From Hyphomicrobiales bacterium (lineage in GTDB: Bacteria; Pseudomonadota; Alphaproteobacteria; Rhizobiales; Rhizobiaceae), in NCBI GenBank assembly GCA_900469475.1, contig UBXG01000026.1:28303-92302 (forward strand): a stretch of 64,000 nt of DNA, in the 5' to 3' direction. The notes beneath the pieces are model-generated. The model searched no databases, had not been told where the DNA came from, and saw nothing but the letters and a program-made list of their open reading frames with translations. Positions 17,812 to 26,747 of this stretch are shown here, one piece after another. Every line of letters begins with the position of its first letter. Within the stretch, counting starts at the first letter, position 1. Made by a program: the position numbers and the translations under genes.

Positions 17812-19496
17812 CGTCGATAGTCTCCGCTCTTTACCCCATCTGTCGGCTTTTCCTGGCGGCGCGGGGACGCGTATTGCTGCTCGGCGCGCTGCTGTCGGCC
17901 CTTACCGTGCTTGCCGGCATCGCTCTGCTCGGGCTCTCGGGTTGGTTCATTACAGCGACTTCGCTTGCCGGCCTGACGGCAACGGCCATCACCTTCGATG
18001 TCTTTGCCCCGTCTGCCGGCATCAGGCTGCTGGCGATCCTTCGCACTGGCGCGCGCTACGGCGAGCGGCTGACCACCCATGATGCGACGCTTGGCATGCT
18101 AGCCGCGCTGCGCGAAAATCTGTTTCGCGGTTGGGCAGCGCCCGACGTGGCGACGATTTTGATGCATAGGCCAGCCAAGTTGCTTTTCCGGCTGACGGCG
18201 GATGTCGATGCGCTCGATTCCCTCTATTTGCGCGTCCTTGTGCCGGCCGCCATCGCTATTGTCTCAGGCCTGGCGGTCAGCATCGCACTGATGCTGCTGT
18301 CGGTTCCGTTCGGTCTGCTCGCCGGCCTATGGCTTCTCGCTGCCGGTCTCGGCATTCCAATCATTGCGGGGCGCTTGGCGCTGGAACCGGCGCGGCAACG
18401 CGCTCATGCGATCGAGGCACTACGCTCGCGTACTGTCGATCTCGTCGCCGGACAGACCGAACTCGTCATGGCCGGCAGACTGCAAGCGCAATGCACAGCG
18501 ATCGCTGCCGCTGATCGCCGTCTGGCCGAGGCAGACGACAGACTGAACCGGATCGAAAGCGGAGTTACGGTGAGTTTTGGCCTTGCCTCCGCAGCGCTTC
18601 TGTCGGGCACTTTGCTGACGGTCACCTCGCTGGCGGAACGCGGCATTATCGATGCACCATTGGCCGCTCTCGGCCTGCTGATGGCCCTCGCGGCGCTCGA
18701 ACCCTTTGCAGCGCTGCGCCGTGGGGCGCTGGAACTCGGCCGTACCGTGCTTGCCGCCCGCCGCCTTTCACCTCGTCTGGTACAGACTGCTCATCGCTCC
18801 GCACATCTGACGCCGCCAGACGGCGTGGCCGTCCGAGTCTCCGGCGTCTCCGCCCGATATGACGGAGCAGCGGTGGCTTCGCTTGAAGACATCACGCTTT
18901 CGCTGGCACTGGGCGAGCATCTCGCGGTGATCGGCCCGAGTGGAGGCGGAAAGTCGACCCTGTTTGCCGTCCTCGCCGGCGAACTCGCGATCGAACACGG
19001 CGTGGTCGAAACCGCTCCGGCCACGATGCTCACCCAGCGCACGGAGCTGTTCCAAGACAGTCTACGGGATAACTTACGTCTTGCCGCGCCGGATGCTGAC
19101 GACGAGAGGCTCTACATGGCGCTTGCGGATGCCGGCCTCCTGGAAGACGTACTGTCCCTGCCGAATGGCCTCGAAACCCGCCTCGGTGAAGGCGGTCTTG
19201 GTCTGTCCGGCGGACAATCCCGTCGCGTGGCGCTTGCCCGCCTGTTCCTGCGTGACACGCCGATCTGGCTTCTCGACGAGCCGACTGAAGCTCTCGACCG
19301 TGAAACCGGACGTGATGTCATGCAACGCATTGCCGGCCGCAGCAGCGGCCGTTCGCTGGTCATCGCCACACATATCCGCCGCGAAGCCGAGATCGCCGAC
19401 CGGATCGTCGTTCTCGAGAAGGGCCGGATCGTCGCGACCGCGCGGCGGGGAGAAACCGAATTTGATGCAGAGCTCACCCGCCTGAGGCAGGACTGA
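17808..19496 (+). CDS. cydC: CydC, second subunit of the CydDC exporter
   Basis: A 562-residue half-transporter partner of CydD: a membrane domain over about 1-320 and an ABC ATPase over about 340-555 with Walker A GPSGGGKST, signature LSGGQ, Walker B IWLLDEPTE and H-loop ATH. The nucleotide domain is more compact than in CydD: the strand between Walker A and the Q-loop is short, as in other alphaproteobacterial CydC proteins. It starts inside the end of cydD, so the two are coupled. It is followed by cydA after 81 bases. Confidence 0.95.
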   Translation: MTSIVSALYPICRLFLAARGRVLLLGALLSALTVLAGIALLGLSGWFITATSLAGLTATAITFDVFAPSAGIRLLAILRTGARYGERLTTHDATLGMLAALRENLFRGWAAPDVATILMHRPAKLLFRLTADVDALDSLYLRVLVPAAIAIVSGLAVSIALMLLSVPFGLLAGLWLLAAGLGIPIIAGRLALEPARQRAHAIEALRSRTVDLVAGQTELVMAGRLQAQCTAIAAADRRLAEADDRLNRIESGVTVSFGLASAALLSGTLLTVTSLAERGIIDAPLAALGLLMALAALEPFAALRRGALELGRTVLAARRLSPRLVQTAHRSAHLTPPDGVAVRVSGVSARYDGAAVASLEDITLSLALGEHLAVIGPSGGGKSTLFAVLAGELAIEHGVVETAPATMLTQRTELFQDSLRDNLRLAAPDADDERLYMALADAGLLEDVLSLPNGLETRLGEGGLGLSGGQSRRVALARLFLRDTPIWLLDEPTEALDRETGRDVMQRIAGRSSGRSLVIATHIRREAEIADRIVVLEKGRIVATARRGETEFDAELTRLRQD

Positions 19497-19577
19497 GACA
19501 TCTGACCGATCAATCATAGCCAAGGCCGTTCAAGGCTGCGGTGCATCAACCACCTTTTGGAGCGTGGGAGAAAGACT

Positions 19578-21173
19578 ATGGAACTCGATATCGTGGCGCT
19601 ATCACGCCTGCAGTTCGCCATGACAGCGCTGTATCACTTCTTATTTGTACCATTGACGCTCGGCCTTTCCGTGCTGCTTGCCATCATGGAGACGACCTAT
19701 GTCATGACCGGCCGCCAGATCTGGCGGCAGATGACGAAATTCTGGGGGACGCTCTTCGGCATCAACTTCGTGCTCGGCGTCGCCACCGGCATCGTGATGG
19801 AATTCCAGTTCGGCATGAACTGGAGCTACTACAGCTATTATGTCGGCGATATTTTTGGCGCGCCGCTGGCGATCGAAGGATTGATGGCCTTCTTCCTCGA
19901 GGCGACTTTCGTCGGTCTGTTCTTCTTCGGCTGGGACAAGCTGTCCAAGGTCGGCCACTTGGTCGCCACCTGGGCGGTTGCGCTTGGCTCGAATTTCTCG
20001 GCGCTGTGGATCCTGATCGCCAATGGCTGGATGCAGAACCCGGCGGGCTCGGCGCTCAATCCGCAGACCATGCGCATGGAGATCGTCAGTTTCTTCGATG
20101 TCGTCTTCAATCCGGTGGCGCAGGCGAAATTCGTTCACACCGTCTCGGCCGGCTATGTCTGTGCCTCGATCTTCGTGCTGGGTGTTTCGGCCTGGTATCT
20201 TGTCAATGGCCGCAGCGTCGAGCTCGCGAAGCGCTCGATGACGGTTGCCGCGTCTTTCGGTCTCGCTTCTGCTTTGTCGGTCGTCGTGCTGGGTGACGAG
20301 AGCGGTTATCTCACGACCGAGCATCAGAAGATGAAGCTCGCGGCGATCGAAGCCATGTGGAAGACCGAACCGGCGCCGGCCGCCTTCACCGCCTTCGGCT
20401 TTCCAGATCAGGAGGCTCGCGAGACCCACTATGCCATTCACATTCCATGGGCCATGGGCCTGATCGGGACGCGATCGCTGACGACGGAAATCCCTGGCAT
20501 CGACAAGCTCGAGGAGCAAGCCAAGAACCATATTCGCGAGGGCATCAAGGCCTATGATGCACTGATGAAGATCCGCGCTGCCAAGCCGGCAACGCCCGGC
20601 GAAGCCTCGCAGGATGTGGCCACTGCCCGCACCTCCTTCGAGGATATCGGCCACGAGCTCGGTTATGCTCTGCTGCTCAAGCGCTATGTCGACGATCCAC
20701 GCCAGGCAACGGAGGAGCAAATCGCCCAGGCCGCTCGCGACACCATTCCGAATGTGCCGACGCTCTTCTGGTCCTTCCGCATCATGGTCGGCCTCGGGAT
20801 GTTCTTCATCCTGCTGATGACGGTCTTCTTCTGGCTCTCGGCACGGCGGAAACTCGATCGATATCCGTTGCTATTGAGGATCGCCGTCTTCGCCATTCCG
20901 CTGCCCTGGGTCGCGATCGAGCTTGGCTGGGTGGTTGCGGAATTCGGCCGCCAACCCTGGGTTATCGAAGGCGTTTTGCCAACCGCCGCTGCCGTTTCCA
21001 ATCTTGGAGCCGTTAGCGTCCTGATCACGTTGCTTGGTTTTGCGGCGATCTACACGGCGCTGATCGTTATCGAAATGAGTCTGATGGTGAAAGCCATTCG
21101 CAAAGGCCCGCAACTGGGCGACGAGCCAGAAGCCGGCCTCACCTCCAAAACTCTCATTCCTGCTGCGGAGTAA
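19578..21173 (+). CDS. cydA: Cytochrome bd oxidase subunit I
   Basis: A 531-residue polytopic subunit that oxidises quinol and carries hemes b558, b595 and d. The first helix LSRLQFAMTALYHFLFVPLTLGLS contains the conserved H near residue 19; the GRQPW motif (WVVAEFGRQPWVIEG) is intact. The Q-loop between helices 6 and 7 is of the longer kind, with the acidic/basic stretch around 250-380. The start at 19578 has a GGGAG ribosome site 8 bases upstream. This terminal oxidase has high oxygen affinity and supports growth in micro-oxic conditions. Confidence 0.97.
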   Translation: MELDIVALSRLQFAMTALYHFLFVPLTLGLSVLLAIMETTYVMTGRQIWRQMTKFWGTLFGINFVLGVATGIVMEFQFGMNWSYYSYYVGDIFGAPLAIEGLMAFFLEATFVGLFFFGWDKLSKVGHLVATWAVALGSNFSALWILIANGWMQNPAGSALNPQTMRMEIVSFFDVVFNPVAQAKFVHTVSAGYVCASIFVLGVSAWYLVNGRSVELAKRSMTVAASFGLASALSVVVLGDESGYLTTEHQKMKLAAIEAMWKTEPAPAAFTAFGFPDQEARETHYAIHIPWAMGLIGTRSLTTEIPGIDKLEEQAKNHIREGIKAYDALMKIRAAKPATPGEASQDVATARTSFEDIGHELGYALLLKRYVDDPRQATEEQIAQAARDTIPNVPTLFWSFRIMVGLGMFFILLMTVFFWLSARRKLDRYPLLLRIAVFAIPLPWVAIELGWVVAEFGRQPWVIEGVLPTAAAVSNLGAVSVLITLLGFAAIYTALIVIEMSLMVKAIRKGPQLGDEPEAGLTSKTLIPAAE

Positions 21174-21178
21174 CCACC

Positions 21179-22333
21179 ATGATCCTTCATGAGTTGATCG
21201 ATTACGAAACCCTGCGCATCATCTGGTGGCTGCTTCTCGGCGTCCTTTTGATCGGCTTTGCCGTCACCGACGGTTTCGACCTCGGCGTCGGCGCGCTGCT
21301 GCCATTCGTCGCAAAGACCGACACGGAGCGACGCGTTGCCATCAATTCCGTCGGCCCGACATGGGAGGGCAACCAGGTCTGGCTACTGCTTGGCGGCGGC
21401 GCGATCTTCGCCGCCTGGCCGCCGCTTTACGCGGTCTCCTTCTCCGGTTTCTATCTTGCGATGTTCGCAATCCTATTCGCGCTCATCCTCAGGCCGGTGG
21501 CGTTCAAATACCGGTCCAAGCGTGAGAGCGCCCGCTGGAAGGCAGGCTGGGATTGGGCGCTGTTTATCGGCGGCTTCGTTCCCTCGCTGATCTTCGGGGT
21601 TGCGGTCGGCAACGTGCTGCAAGGCGTACCCTTCCGCTTCGATAATGATATGCGGATCTATTATGAAGGCTCGTTCTTCGGCCTGCTCAATCCCTATGCC
21701 TTACTCTGCGGCCTTCTCTCCGTCGCCATGCTCGCCATGCATGGTGCGGCATGGCTGCAGCTCAAAACCAGCGGCGTTGTCGCGGAACGCGCACGCAGCT
21801 ATGGCAGTCTGGCGGCACTTGCGACGATCGTGCTTTTTGCCCTTGGCGGCCTTGCTCTCTGGTACGGCGTCGACGGTTATCGCATTACCAGCGAGATCGA
21901 TCCGATCGGTCCGTCCAATCCGCTGTTGAAGACGGTCGATCACGGCACTGGTGTCTGGTTTGCAAATTACGGCAACCATCCGTGGATGATGGCCGCTCCG
22001 ATCTTCGGCTTCATTGGTGCCATCGCCACGCTGCTGTCGATGACTGCTCGCCGTGAAGTGGCGCCACTGCTCTTCAGCAAGCTCGCCATCTTTGGCATCA
22101 TCTCGACGGTCGGCGTCTCGATGTTCCCCTTCATCCTGCCTTCTTCGCTCGACCTCCGCTCCAGCCTCACGGTCTGGGACGCGTCCTCAAGCCATATGAC
22201 GCTGTTCGTCATGCTGATCGCAGTGCTGATCTTCCTGCCGATCGTGCTTGCCTATACCGCATGGGTCTATCGCGTGCTCTGGGGCAAGGTCGACGAGAAG
22301 ACGGTCAACGACAAGAACGGTCACGCCTACTAA
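21179..22333 (+). CDS. cydB: Cytochrome bd oxidase subunit II
   Basis: A 384-residue polytopic protein, full length for the family. The N-terminal region LLIGFAVTDGFDLGVGALLPF and GPTWEGNQVWLLLGGGAIFAAWP are family hallmarks, as is the C-terminal WDASSSHMTLFVM segment. It begins 5 bases after cydA with GGAG as its ribosome site. It forms the heterodimer with CydA. Confidence 0.97.
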   Translation: MILHELIDYETLRIIWWLLLGVLLIGFAVTDGFDLGVGALLPFVAKTDTERRVAINSVGPTWEGNQVWLLLGGGAIFAAWPPLYAVSFSGFYLAMFAILFALILRPVAFKYRSKRESARWKAGWDWALFIGGFVPSLIFGVAVGNVLQGVPFRFDNDMRIYYEGSFFGLLNPYALLCGLLSVAMLAMHGAAWLQLKTSGVVAERARSYGSLAALATIVLFALGGLALWYGVDGYRITSEIDPIGPSNPLLKTVDHGTGVWFANYGNHPWMMAAPIFGFIGAIATLLSMTARREVAPLLFSKLAIFGIISTVGVSMFPFILPSSLDLRSSLTVWDASSSHMTLFVMLIAVLIFLPIVLAYTAWVYRVLWGKVDEKTVNDKNGHAY

Positions 22334-22355
22334 ATCCCATACAAGGAGAAAGAAC

Positions 22356-22469
22356 ATGTGGTATTTCGCCTGGCTTCTCGGCTTCCCGCTTGCAGCCGCC
22401 TTCGCCGTCCTCAACGCGATGTGGTACGAACTCGTTGACGACAATACCGAGAAGAACAAACGCGGATAG
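22356..22469 (+). CDS. cydX: CydX, small subunit of cytochrome bd oxidase
   Basis: A 37-residue single-pass membrane protein: MWYFAWLLGFPLAAAFAVLN followed by AMWYEL and a charged tail. The W-Y-F-AW-LG start and the membrane span of about 20 residues match the CydX/YbgT family, which stabilises the heme groups of the oxidase. It starts 22 bases after cydB with AAGGAG upstream. Its frame can be extended leftwards inside cydB, but only this start makes sense. Confidence 0.93.
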   Translation: MWYFAWLLGFPLAAAFAVLNAMWYELVDDNTEKNKRG

Positions 22470-22478
22470 TGCCCCGGC

Positions 22479-22499
22479 GGCCGGGCACATCGCCCGGCC
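22479..22499 (+). terminator. GC-rich hairpin between cydX and hemN
   Basis: GGCCGGGC (22479-22486) pairs perfectly with GCCCGGCC (22492-22499) over a 5-base loop. There is no T-run, so it may be a processing or attenuation structure rather than a full terminator. Confidence 0.4.
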
Positions 22500-22549
22500 C
22501 ATGCCCACCCAATCGATCCCTCTGCCCGATCAATTGAAAGACGCGTCCC

Positions 22550-23896
22550 GTGTTCACCAGTTCGCTTGCCCGTTACGCTCAACCTGTGCCACGTTACACC
22601 AGCTATCCCACGGCGCCGCATTTTCACGGTGGCATTGACGGCATGTGCTATGCCAGATGGCTTGGCGAGACGGATCCACATAAACCCGTCTCGCTTTACT
22701 TGCATGTGCCCTTTTGCGATCAGCTCTGCTGGTTTTGCGGCTGTCATACCAAGCAGGTACGACGCTACGATCCCGTTGCCGATTATCTGGACGCGCTTGG
22801 GGCGGAGATCGCACTTGCAGCGCGGACCCTTCCGGGTCGGCGGCATGTGAGCGCCGTCCACTTCGGTGGCGGCTCGCCGACCGTGATCGAACCTGACGAC
22901 ATCGACAGTCTTCGTGCGAAACTCGATGATGCTTTCGACCTGGATCCGGATTGTGAGATCAGCGTCGAGATCGACCCGCGCAATGTTGACCACGATAAAC
23001 TCGAAGCTTGGCACCGCTTTGGCATCACGCGTGCAAGCCTGGGCGTCCAGGATTTCGATCCCGACGTTCAAAGGGCAATCAATCGGCGACAAAGTTTCGA
23101 GCAGACACAAGCCGTCGTGGGAGCCCTGCGCAAGGCCGGCATCGGCTCAATCAATCTCGATATTCTCTACGGTCTGCCGCTGCAGACAACGGAGACGCTG
23201 CGACGGACTATCGATCTTGCCGTGTCGATGCGGCCAAATCGTATTGCGCTCTTCGGCTATGCGCATGTTCCCTGGGTGAAAAAACACCAAAGCCTTATCG
23301 ATCAAGATACCCTTCCCGGTCCGGCCGAGCGGTTCGACATGGCAAGCGATGGTGCCGCTCAATTGGCGGAAGCCGGCTATATCGCACTCGGTATCGATCA
23401 TTTCGCCGACCAGGACGACAATCTAGCCGCCGCAGCCAGTGATGGAAGGATGAGACGCAATTTCCAAGGATACACGACGGACGATGCTGAGACGCTGATC
23501 GGATTCGGAGCATCTTCGATCGGTAGGCTGCCACAAGGCTATGTCCAGAACTCGGTTTCTGCTGCGGACTATATCCGCAAAGTCAGAGCCGGCGAGCTTC
23601 CTACCATGCGCGGCTTCGCACTTTCGCTTTCTGATCGCATCATCGGCAGGTTGATCGAGAGCTTGATGTGCGATTTCTCCTTCTCCATCTCCGACCTGAA
23701 GCGAGCTTTCGGAGCCGAGGTCGATTCCCTGCTCGTCGAGGCGGCGGGAATTGCCGCTTTGGAAGGCGCCATGGTTTCCTTCGACGGAGATACGTTCTTC
23801 GTGAAGCCGGAAGGGCAACCTTTCGTTCGCACGATCGCCTCCCGCTTCGATCGCTACTTGACACGTGACAAGGCGCGCCACAGCGCTGCCGTTTGA
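22550..23896 (+). CDS. hemN: Oxygen-independent coproporphyrinogen III dehydrogenase
   Basis: A 448-residue radical-SAM enzyme that decarboxylates coproporphyrinogen III without oxygen. The cluster motif HVPFCDQLCWFCGC carries the CX3CX2CXC arrangement of true HemN, and PRYTSYPTA at the N-terminus and FGGGSPT follow the family. The start is a GTG at 22550. It lies 80 bases behind cydX on the same strand, and its heme product is needed for the bd oxidase under low oxygen. No anaerobox of its own was seen, so it may be read through from the cyd operon past the hairpin. Confidence 0.95.
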   Translation: MFTSSLARYAQPVPRYTSYPTAPHFHGGIDGMCYARWLGETDPHKPVSLYLHVPFCDQLCWFCGCHTKQVRRYDPVADYLDALGAEIALAARTLPGRRHVSAVHFGGGSPTVIEPDDIDSLRAKLDDAFDLDPDCEISVEIDPRNVDHDKLEAWHRFGITRASLGVQDFDPDVQRAINRRQSFEQTQAVVGALRKAGIGSINLDILYGLPLQTTETLRRTIDLAVSMRPNRIALFGYAHVPWVKKHQSLIDQDTLPGPAERFDMASDGAAQLAEAGYIALGIDHFADQDDNLAAAASDGRMRRNFQGYTTDDAETLIGFGASSIGRLPQGYVQNSVSAADYIRKVRAGELPTMRGFALSLSDRIIGRLIESLMCDFSFSISDLKRAFGAEVDSLLVEAAGIAALEGAMVSFDGDTFFVKPEGQPFVRTIASRFDRYLTRDKARHSAAV

Positions 23897-23905
23897 GGCA
23901 GACAA

Positions 23906-25825
23906 TCAATCAAGGAGCTCGCGCAGACGGACGGCGAGCTGGCGGGCGGTGTAGGGTTTCTTCAACCAACTGCCAGCCTCCGCCAATTCGCGACCGGCGA
24001 TCGTGGGTTCGGCATAGCCGGATGTGAATAGCACCTTGATTTCAGGGCGCATGGCCCGGATTTTATGTGCGAGTTCATCCCCAGTCATGCCGCCCGGCAT
24101 CACAACATCGGTAAACAGCAATGCGATGTCGTGATTCTCCTGGAAAAGAGCCAGGGCCTCGGTTCCATTGCTAGCCTCGAGGACACTATATCCGGCATCG
24201 AGAAGCCGGGAGACGGTGACACGGCGAACACGAACATCGTCCTCGACGACGAGGATACGCTCAAAGCCTTTTGGAATAAGGTCAGGCTTCTTGTCGTCTG
24301 CATGAACTGGCTCCATTTCCGTTCGTGCCTTTTGGGCAGGCAGGAAGATGCGAACGCTCGTGCCTTGGCCGATCTCGCTATAGAGCTGGACAAGGCCACC
24401 TGATTGCTTGGCAAAGCCATAGACCATGCTGAGGCCGAGCCCAGTGCCAGCCCCCATCCCTTTCGTCGTAAAGAACGGCTCGAAAGCGCGCTCCTTCGTC
24501 TCGCTCGACATGCCAGCACCGTTATCGGTCACGGCGATCAGCACATAGTCACCGGTGCGGACCTCGGGATACATGCGTGCGTAATCGGCATCGAGCCGCA
24601 GGCGCGAAATCTCTATCGACAAAAGGCCGCCGCGAGGCATCGCATCCCGTGCGTTGATTGCGAGATTAAGGAGAGCATTTTGCAATTGGGAGCCATCGAC
24701 AAGCGCTTCGTTCGCAGAGCCGGTAATGACGGTTCGCAATTCGATCGCCTCGCCCAATGTGCGGCGCAAGAGACCGGAAAAGCCGGATACGAATCTACCG
24801 ACGTCCATAGGCTTGGGATTGAGAGGCTGGCGACGACCAAAGGCAAGGAGTTGAGCGGTCAGCTTCGCTCCGTCCTCGGCGGCCGCCTGTGCCTCGGAAA
24901 CCAGTGACAGCAGCTTCGTATCCTGCAGCCGCGCCTCGATCATTTCCAGGTTGCCGCTGATGACGGTCAGCAAATTGTTGAAGTCATGGGCCAGGCCGCC
25001 AGTCAATTGGCCTATGGCTTCCATCTTCTGTGATTGTCGAAGTTCCTCTTCGATCTTGTGGCGGCTTGTCAGGTCACGGACGAACCCGGTGAATATCCGC
25101 TTGCCGTTGGCGACCGCCTCGCCAACCGACAATTCCATCGGAAAGACCGTGCCGTCTTTGCGTCGCCCACTGACCACGCGGCCATAACCGATGATGCGGC
25201 GCTCGCCGGTCCTCAGATAATGCGAAAGATATCCATCATGGGCCTCGCGGTCTGGCGAGGGCATCAGCATCGAAACGTTCTTTCCATGCACATCCCCCGC
25301 CGAATATCCAAACAGTTTTTCCGCAGCGGTGCTGAAGGACGCGATCACCCCTAATTCGTCGATCACAATCATCGATTCCGGGACCGTCGCGAGGATCGAC
25401 CGCAGATGAGCTTCACGTCCGGCCAAATCGGCCTGAATCTGCTTTAAGTCACTAATATCGGTATTAGTCTGGACAATCACTGGCCGAGCCGGATCCACAG
25501 ACGAAGCCACAACCCACCGGCTGGCCACAATAATAGGCTTGCCGTCCCTACCGTGATGAATAAGCTCTCCTTGCCAATCGACCTGCTGCGCAATCTCGGC
25601 GCGAATTTCCGCGAGAGGTTCTGGGAATATGGTCGACAGCAACTCGTGGACGACTCGGCCAATGGCCTCCTGTCGGCTCCATCCATAGAGCCGCTCACAA
25701 CCCGTCGTCCAACGACTGATGACACCATCGAATCCGTGAACGATGATATTCGCGCTGTCGAGGATCTGGGCGATCTCGTCCAACCTGGTTTCCGCGGCTT
25801 GCTCTCCTGAGGACTGATCGTTCAT
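23906..25825 (-). CDS. fixL: Hybrid FixL-type sensor kinase (PAS-PAS-kinase-receiver)
   Basis: A 639-residue soluble hybrid kinase. PAS 1 is about 15-125; PAS 2 (about 135-252) aligns closely with the oxygen-sensing PAS of FixL (FSTAAEKLFG, IIGYGRVVSGRRKDGTVFPMEL, FTGFVRDLT). The kinase core has H280 in GLAHDFNNLL, an N box NLAINARDAM, G boxes DNGAGM and GTGLGLSMVYG. A C-terminal receiver (about 523-637) has D573. No membrane segment is present, as in the hybrid FixL proteins of R. etli and R. leguminosarum. The proximal heme His of classical FixL aligns with R210 here, so heme binding is doubtful. It follows fixK by 21 bases on the same strand. Confidence 0.88.
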   Translation of the reverse strand: MNDQSSGEQAAETRLDEIAQILDSANIIVHGFDGVISRWTTGCERLYGWSRQEAIGRVVHELLSTIFPEPLAEIRAEIAQQVDWQGELIHHGRDGKPIIVASRWVVASSVDPARPVIVQTNTDISDLKQIQADLAGREAHLRSILATVPESMIVIDELGVIASFSTAAEKLFGYSAGDVHGKNVSMLMPSPDREAHDGYLSHYLRTGERRIIGYGRVVSGRRKDGTVFPMELSVGEAVANGKRIFTGFVRDLTSRHKIEEELRQSQKMEAIGQLTGGLAHDFNNLLTVISGNLEMIEARLQDTKLLSLVSEAQAAAEDGAKLTAQLLAFGRRQPLNPKPMDVGRFVSGFSGLLRRTLGEAIELRTVITGSANEALVDGSQLQNALLNLAINARDAMPRGGLLSIEISRLRLDADYARMYPEVRTGDYVLIAVTDNGAGMSSETKERAFEPFFTTKGMGAGTGLGLSMVYGFAKQSGGLVQLYSEIGQGTSVRIFLPAQKARTEMEPVHADDKKPDLIPKGFERILVVEDDVRVRRVTVSRLLDAGYSVLEASNGTEALALFQENHDIALLFTDVVMPGGMTGDELAHKIRAMRPEIKVLFTSGYAEPTIAGRELAEAGSWLKKPYTARQLAVRLRELLD

Positions 25826-25846
25826 CGAACTTCCATTTGCATTCGG

Positions 25847-26605
25847 TTAGTGGCGCCGCCGGGCATCATCCAAGGAAATGACGGGCGAATAGCGATCGTC
25901 GCATTCATCACCCTCTCCCGCCAGATGTGCAAGCATCCTGGCCTTTAAAATGCGGATGGAATGGCGACCCGCAGGGCCGACGATACCCTTATTTGTCAAC
26001 CTCGTCATGGTTCGGGAAACTGTTTCGATCGTGAGACCCAGATAGTCGGCGATATCGAGACGGGTCATCGGAAGATCAACGATACTGCACGAGCGATCCT
26101 GTTCTCGTTTCCGCTGCAGCTGCCGCAGCAAGAAGCTGCAAAGCCGTTCTTCGGCATTTTTGCAGGATAGCAACACCATTTGATCCTGGGCTGCCGCCAT
26201 TTCGTCGCAGAGGCGGGCAAGAAGCAGCGGCCTCAGCTCCGGTGAACTGCCGACCGTATCCTCGAAGACCTTCCGGGAGAAACGGCGCAATCTGACAGGG
26301 GTTACGGCTTCGGCGCTATAGAGATAGTGATTTCTGAGCGAAACGCCGACAAGATCGCCAGGATAGAGGAAGCCTGTGATGACGCGCCTGCCGTCCGCCA
26401 TGATCTTGAAAACGCGCAAAACCCCCTCCACAAGCTCAAAGAGATGTTTTGCCTGGTCGCCTTCGAAGAACAACGTTCCGCCGGCATCCAATTGCTCCAG
26501 TGGTTGCTTCGAGAACAGTGACTGAAGACAGATCGGTGCGGCATCGAAGGCAACAACAACCTCATTGTAACTCTGAGCGCGCTCAGCGCTATTTGCCGAC
26601 AACAT
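25847..26605 (-). CDS. fixK: FixK-type CRP/FNR-family transcription activator
   Basis: A 252-residue regulator: cyclic-nucleotide-binding fold (about 30-140), dimer helix (about 150-180) and a C-terminal helix-turn-helix, TRLDIADYLGLTIETVSRTM, whose E..SR recognition pattern predicts TTGA half-sites. The N-terminal cysteine cluster of FNR is absent, so it should not sense oxygen itself. The ATG at 26605 is preferred to 26632 because GAGAGGG lies at the right distance. It is first in an operon with the hybrid fixL, is preceded by a K-box-like repeat, and is surrounded by FixK-type boxes in this window. Confidence 0.9.
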   Translation of the reverse strand: MLSANSAERAQSYNEVVVAFDAAPICLQSLFSKQPLEQLDAGGTLFFEGDQAKHLFELVEGVLRVFKIMADGRRVITGFLYPGDLVGVSLRNHYLYSAEAVTPVRLRRFSRKVFEDTVGSSPELRPLLLARLCDEMAAAQDQMVLLSCKNAEERLCSFLLRQLQRKREQDRSCSIVDLPMTRLDIADYLGLTIETVSRTMTRLTNKGIVGPAGRHSIRILKARMLAHLAGEGDECDDRYSPVISLDDARRRH

Positions 26606-26698
26606 GACAATCCCTCTCAAATGTTGTTCCAATGCCGGGCAGATTGATGCCTTCCGAGTGACAGCCGAATGCCACGCGTGTTAGAGATCGTGCAATTT

Positions 26699-26714
26699 TG
26701 TAACGGATTGTCAC
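26699..26714 (-). promoter_or_regulatory. K-box-like direct repeat upstream of fixK
   Basis: On the minus strand the sequence reads GTGACA-ATCC-GTTACA, one mismatch from the K-box GTTACA-N4-GTTACA described for FxkR-activated fixK promoters in R. etli. It is about 94 bases upstream of the fixK start and lies between fixK and the divergent OmpR-type regulator gene. Confidence 0.65.
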
Positions 26715-26747
26715 AGGTCGCAGCCCGTCTTTACCGGAACCCTTGCA

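Noticed and set aside
19641..20720. A 359-residue minus-strand frame inside cydA
   Set aside because: Shadow of a fully conserved cydA; composition is typical of the antisense of a GC-rich gene.
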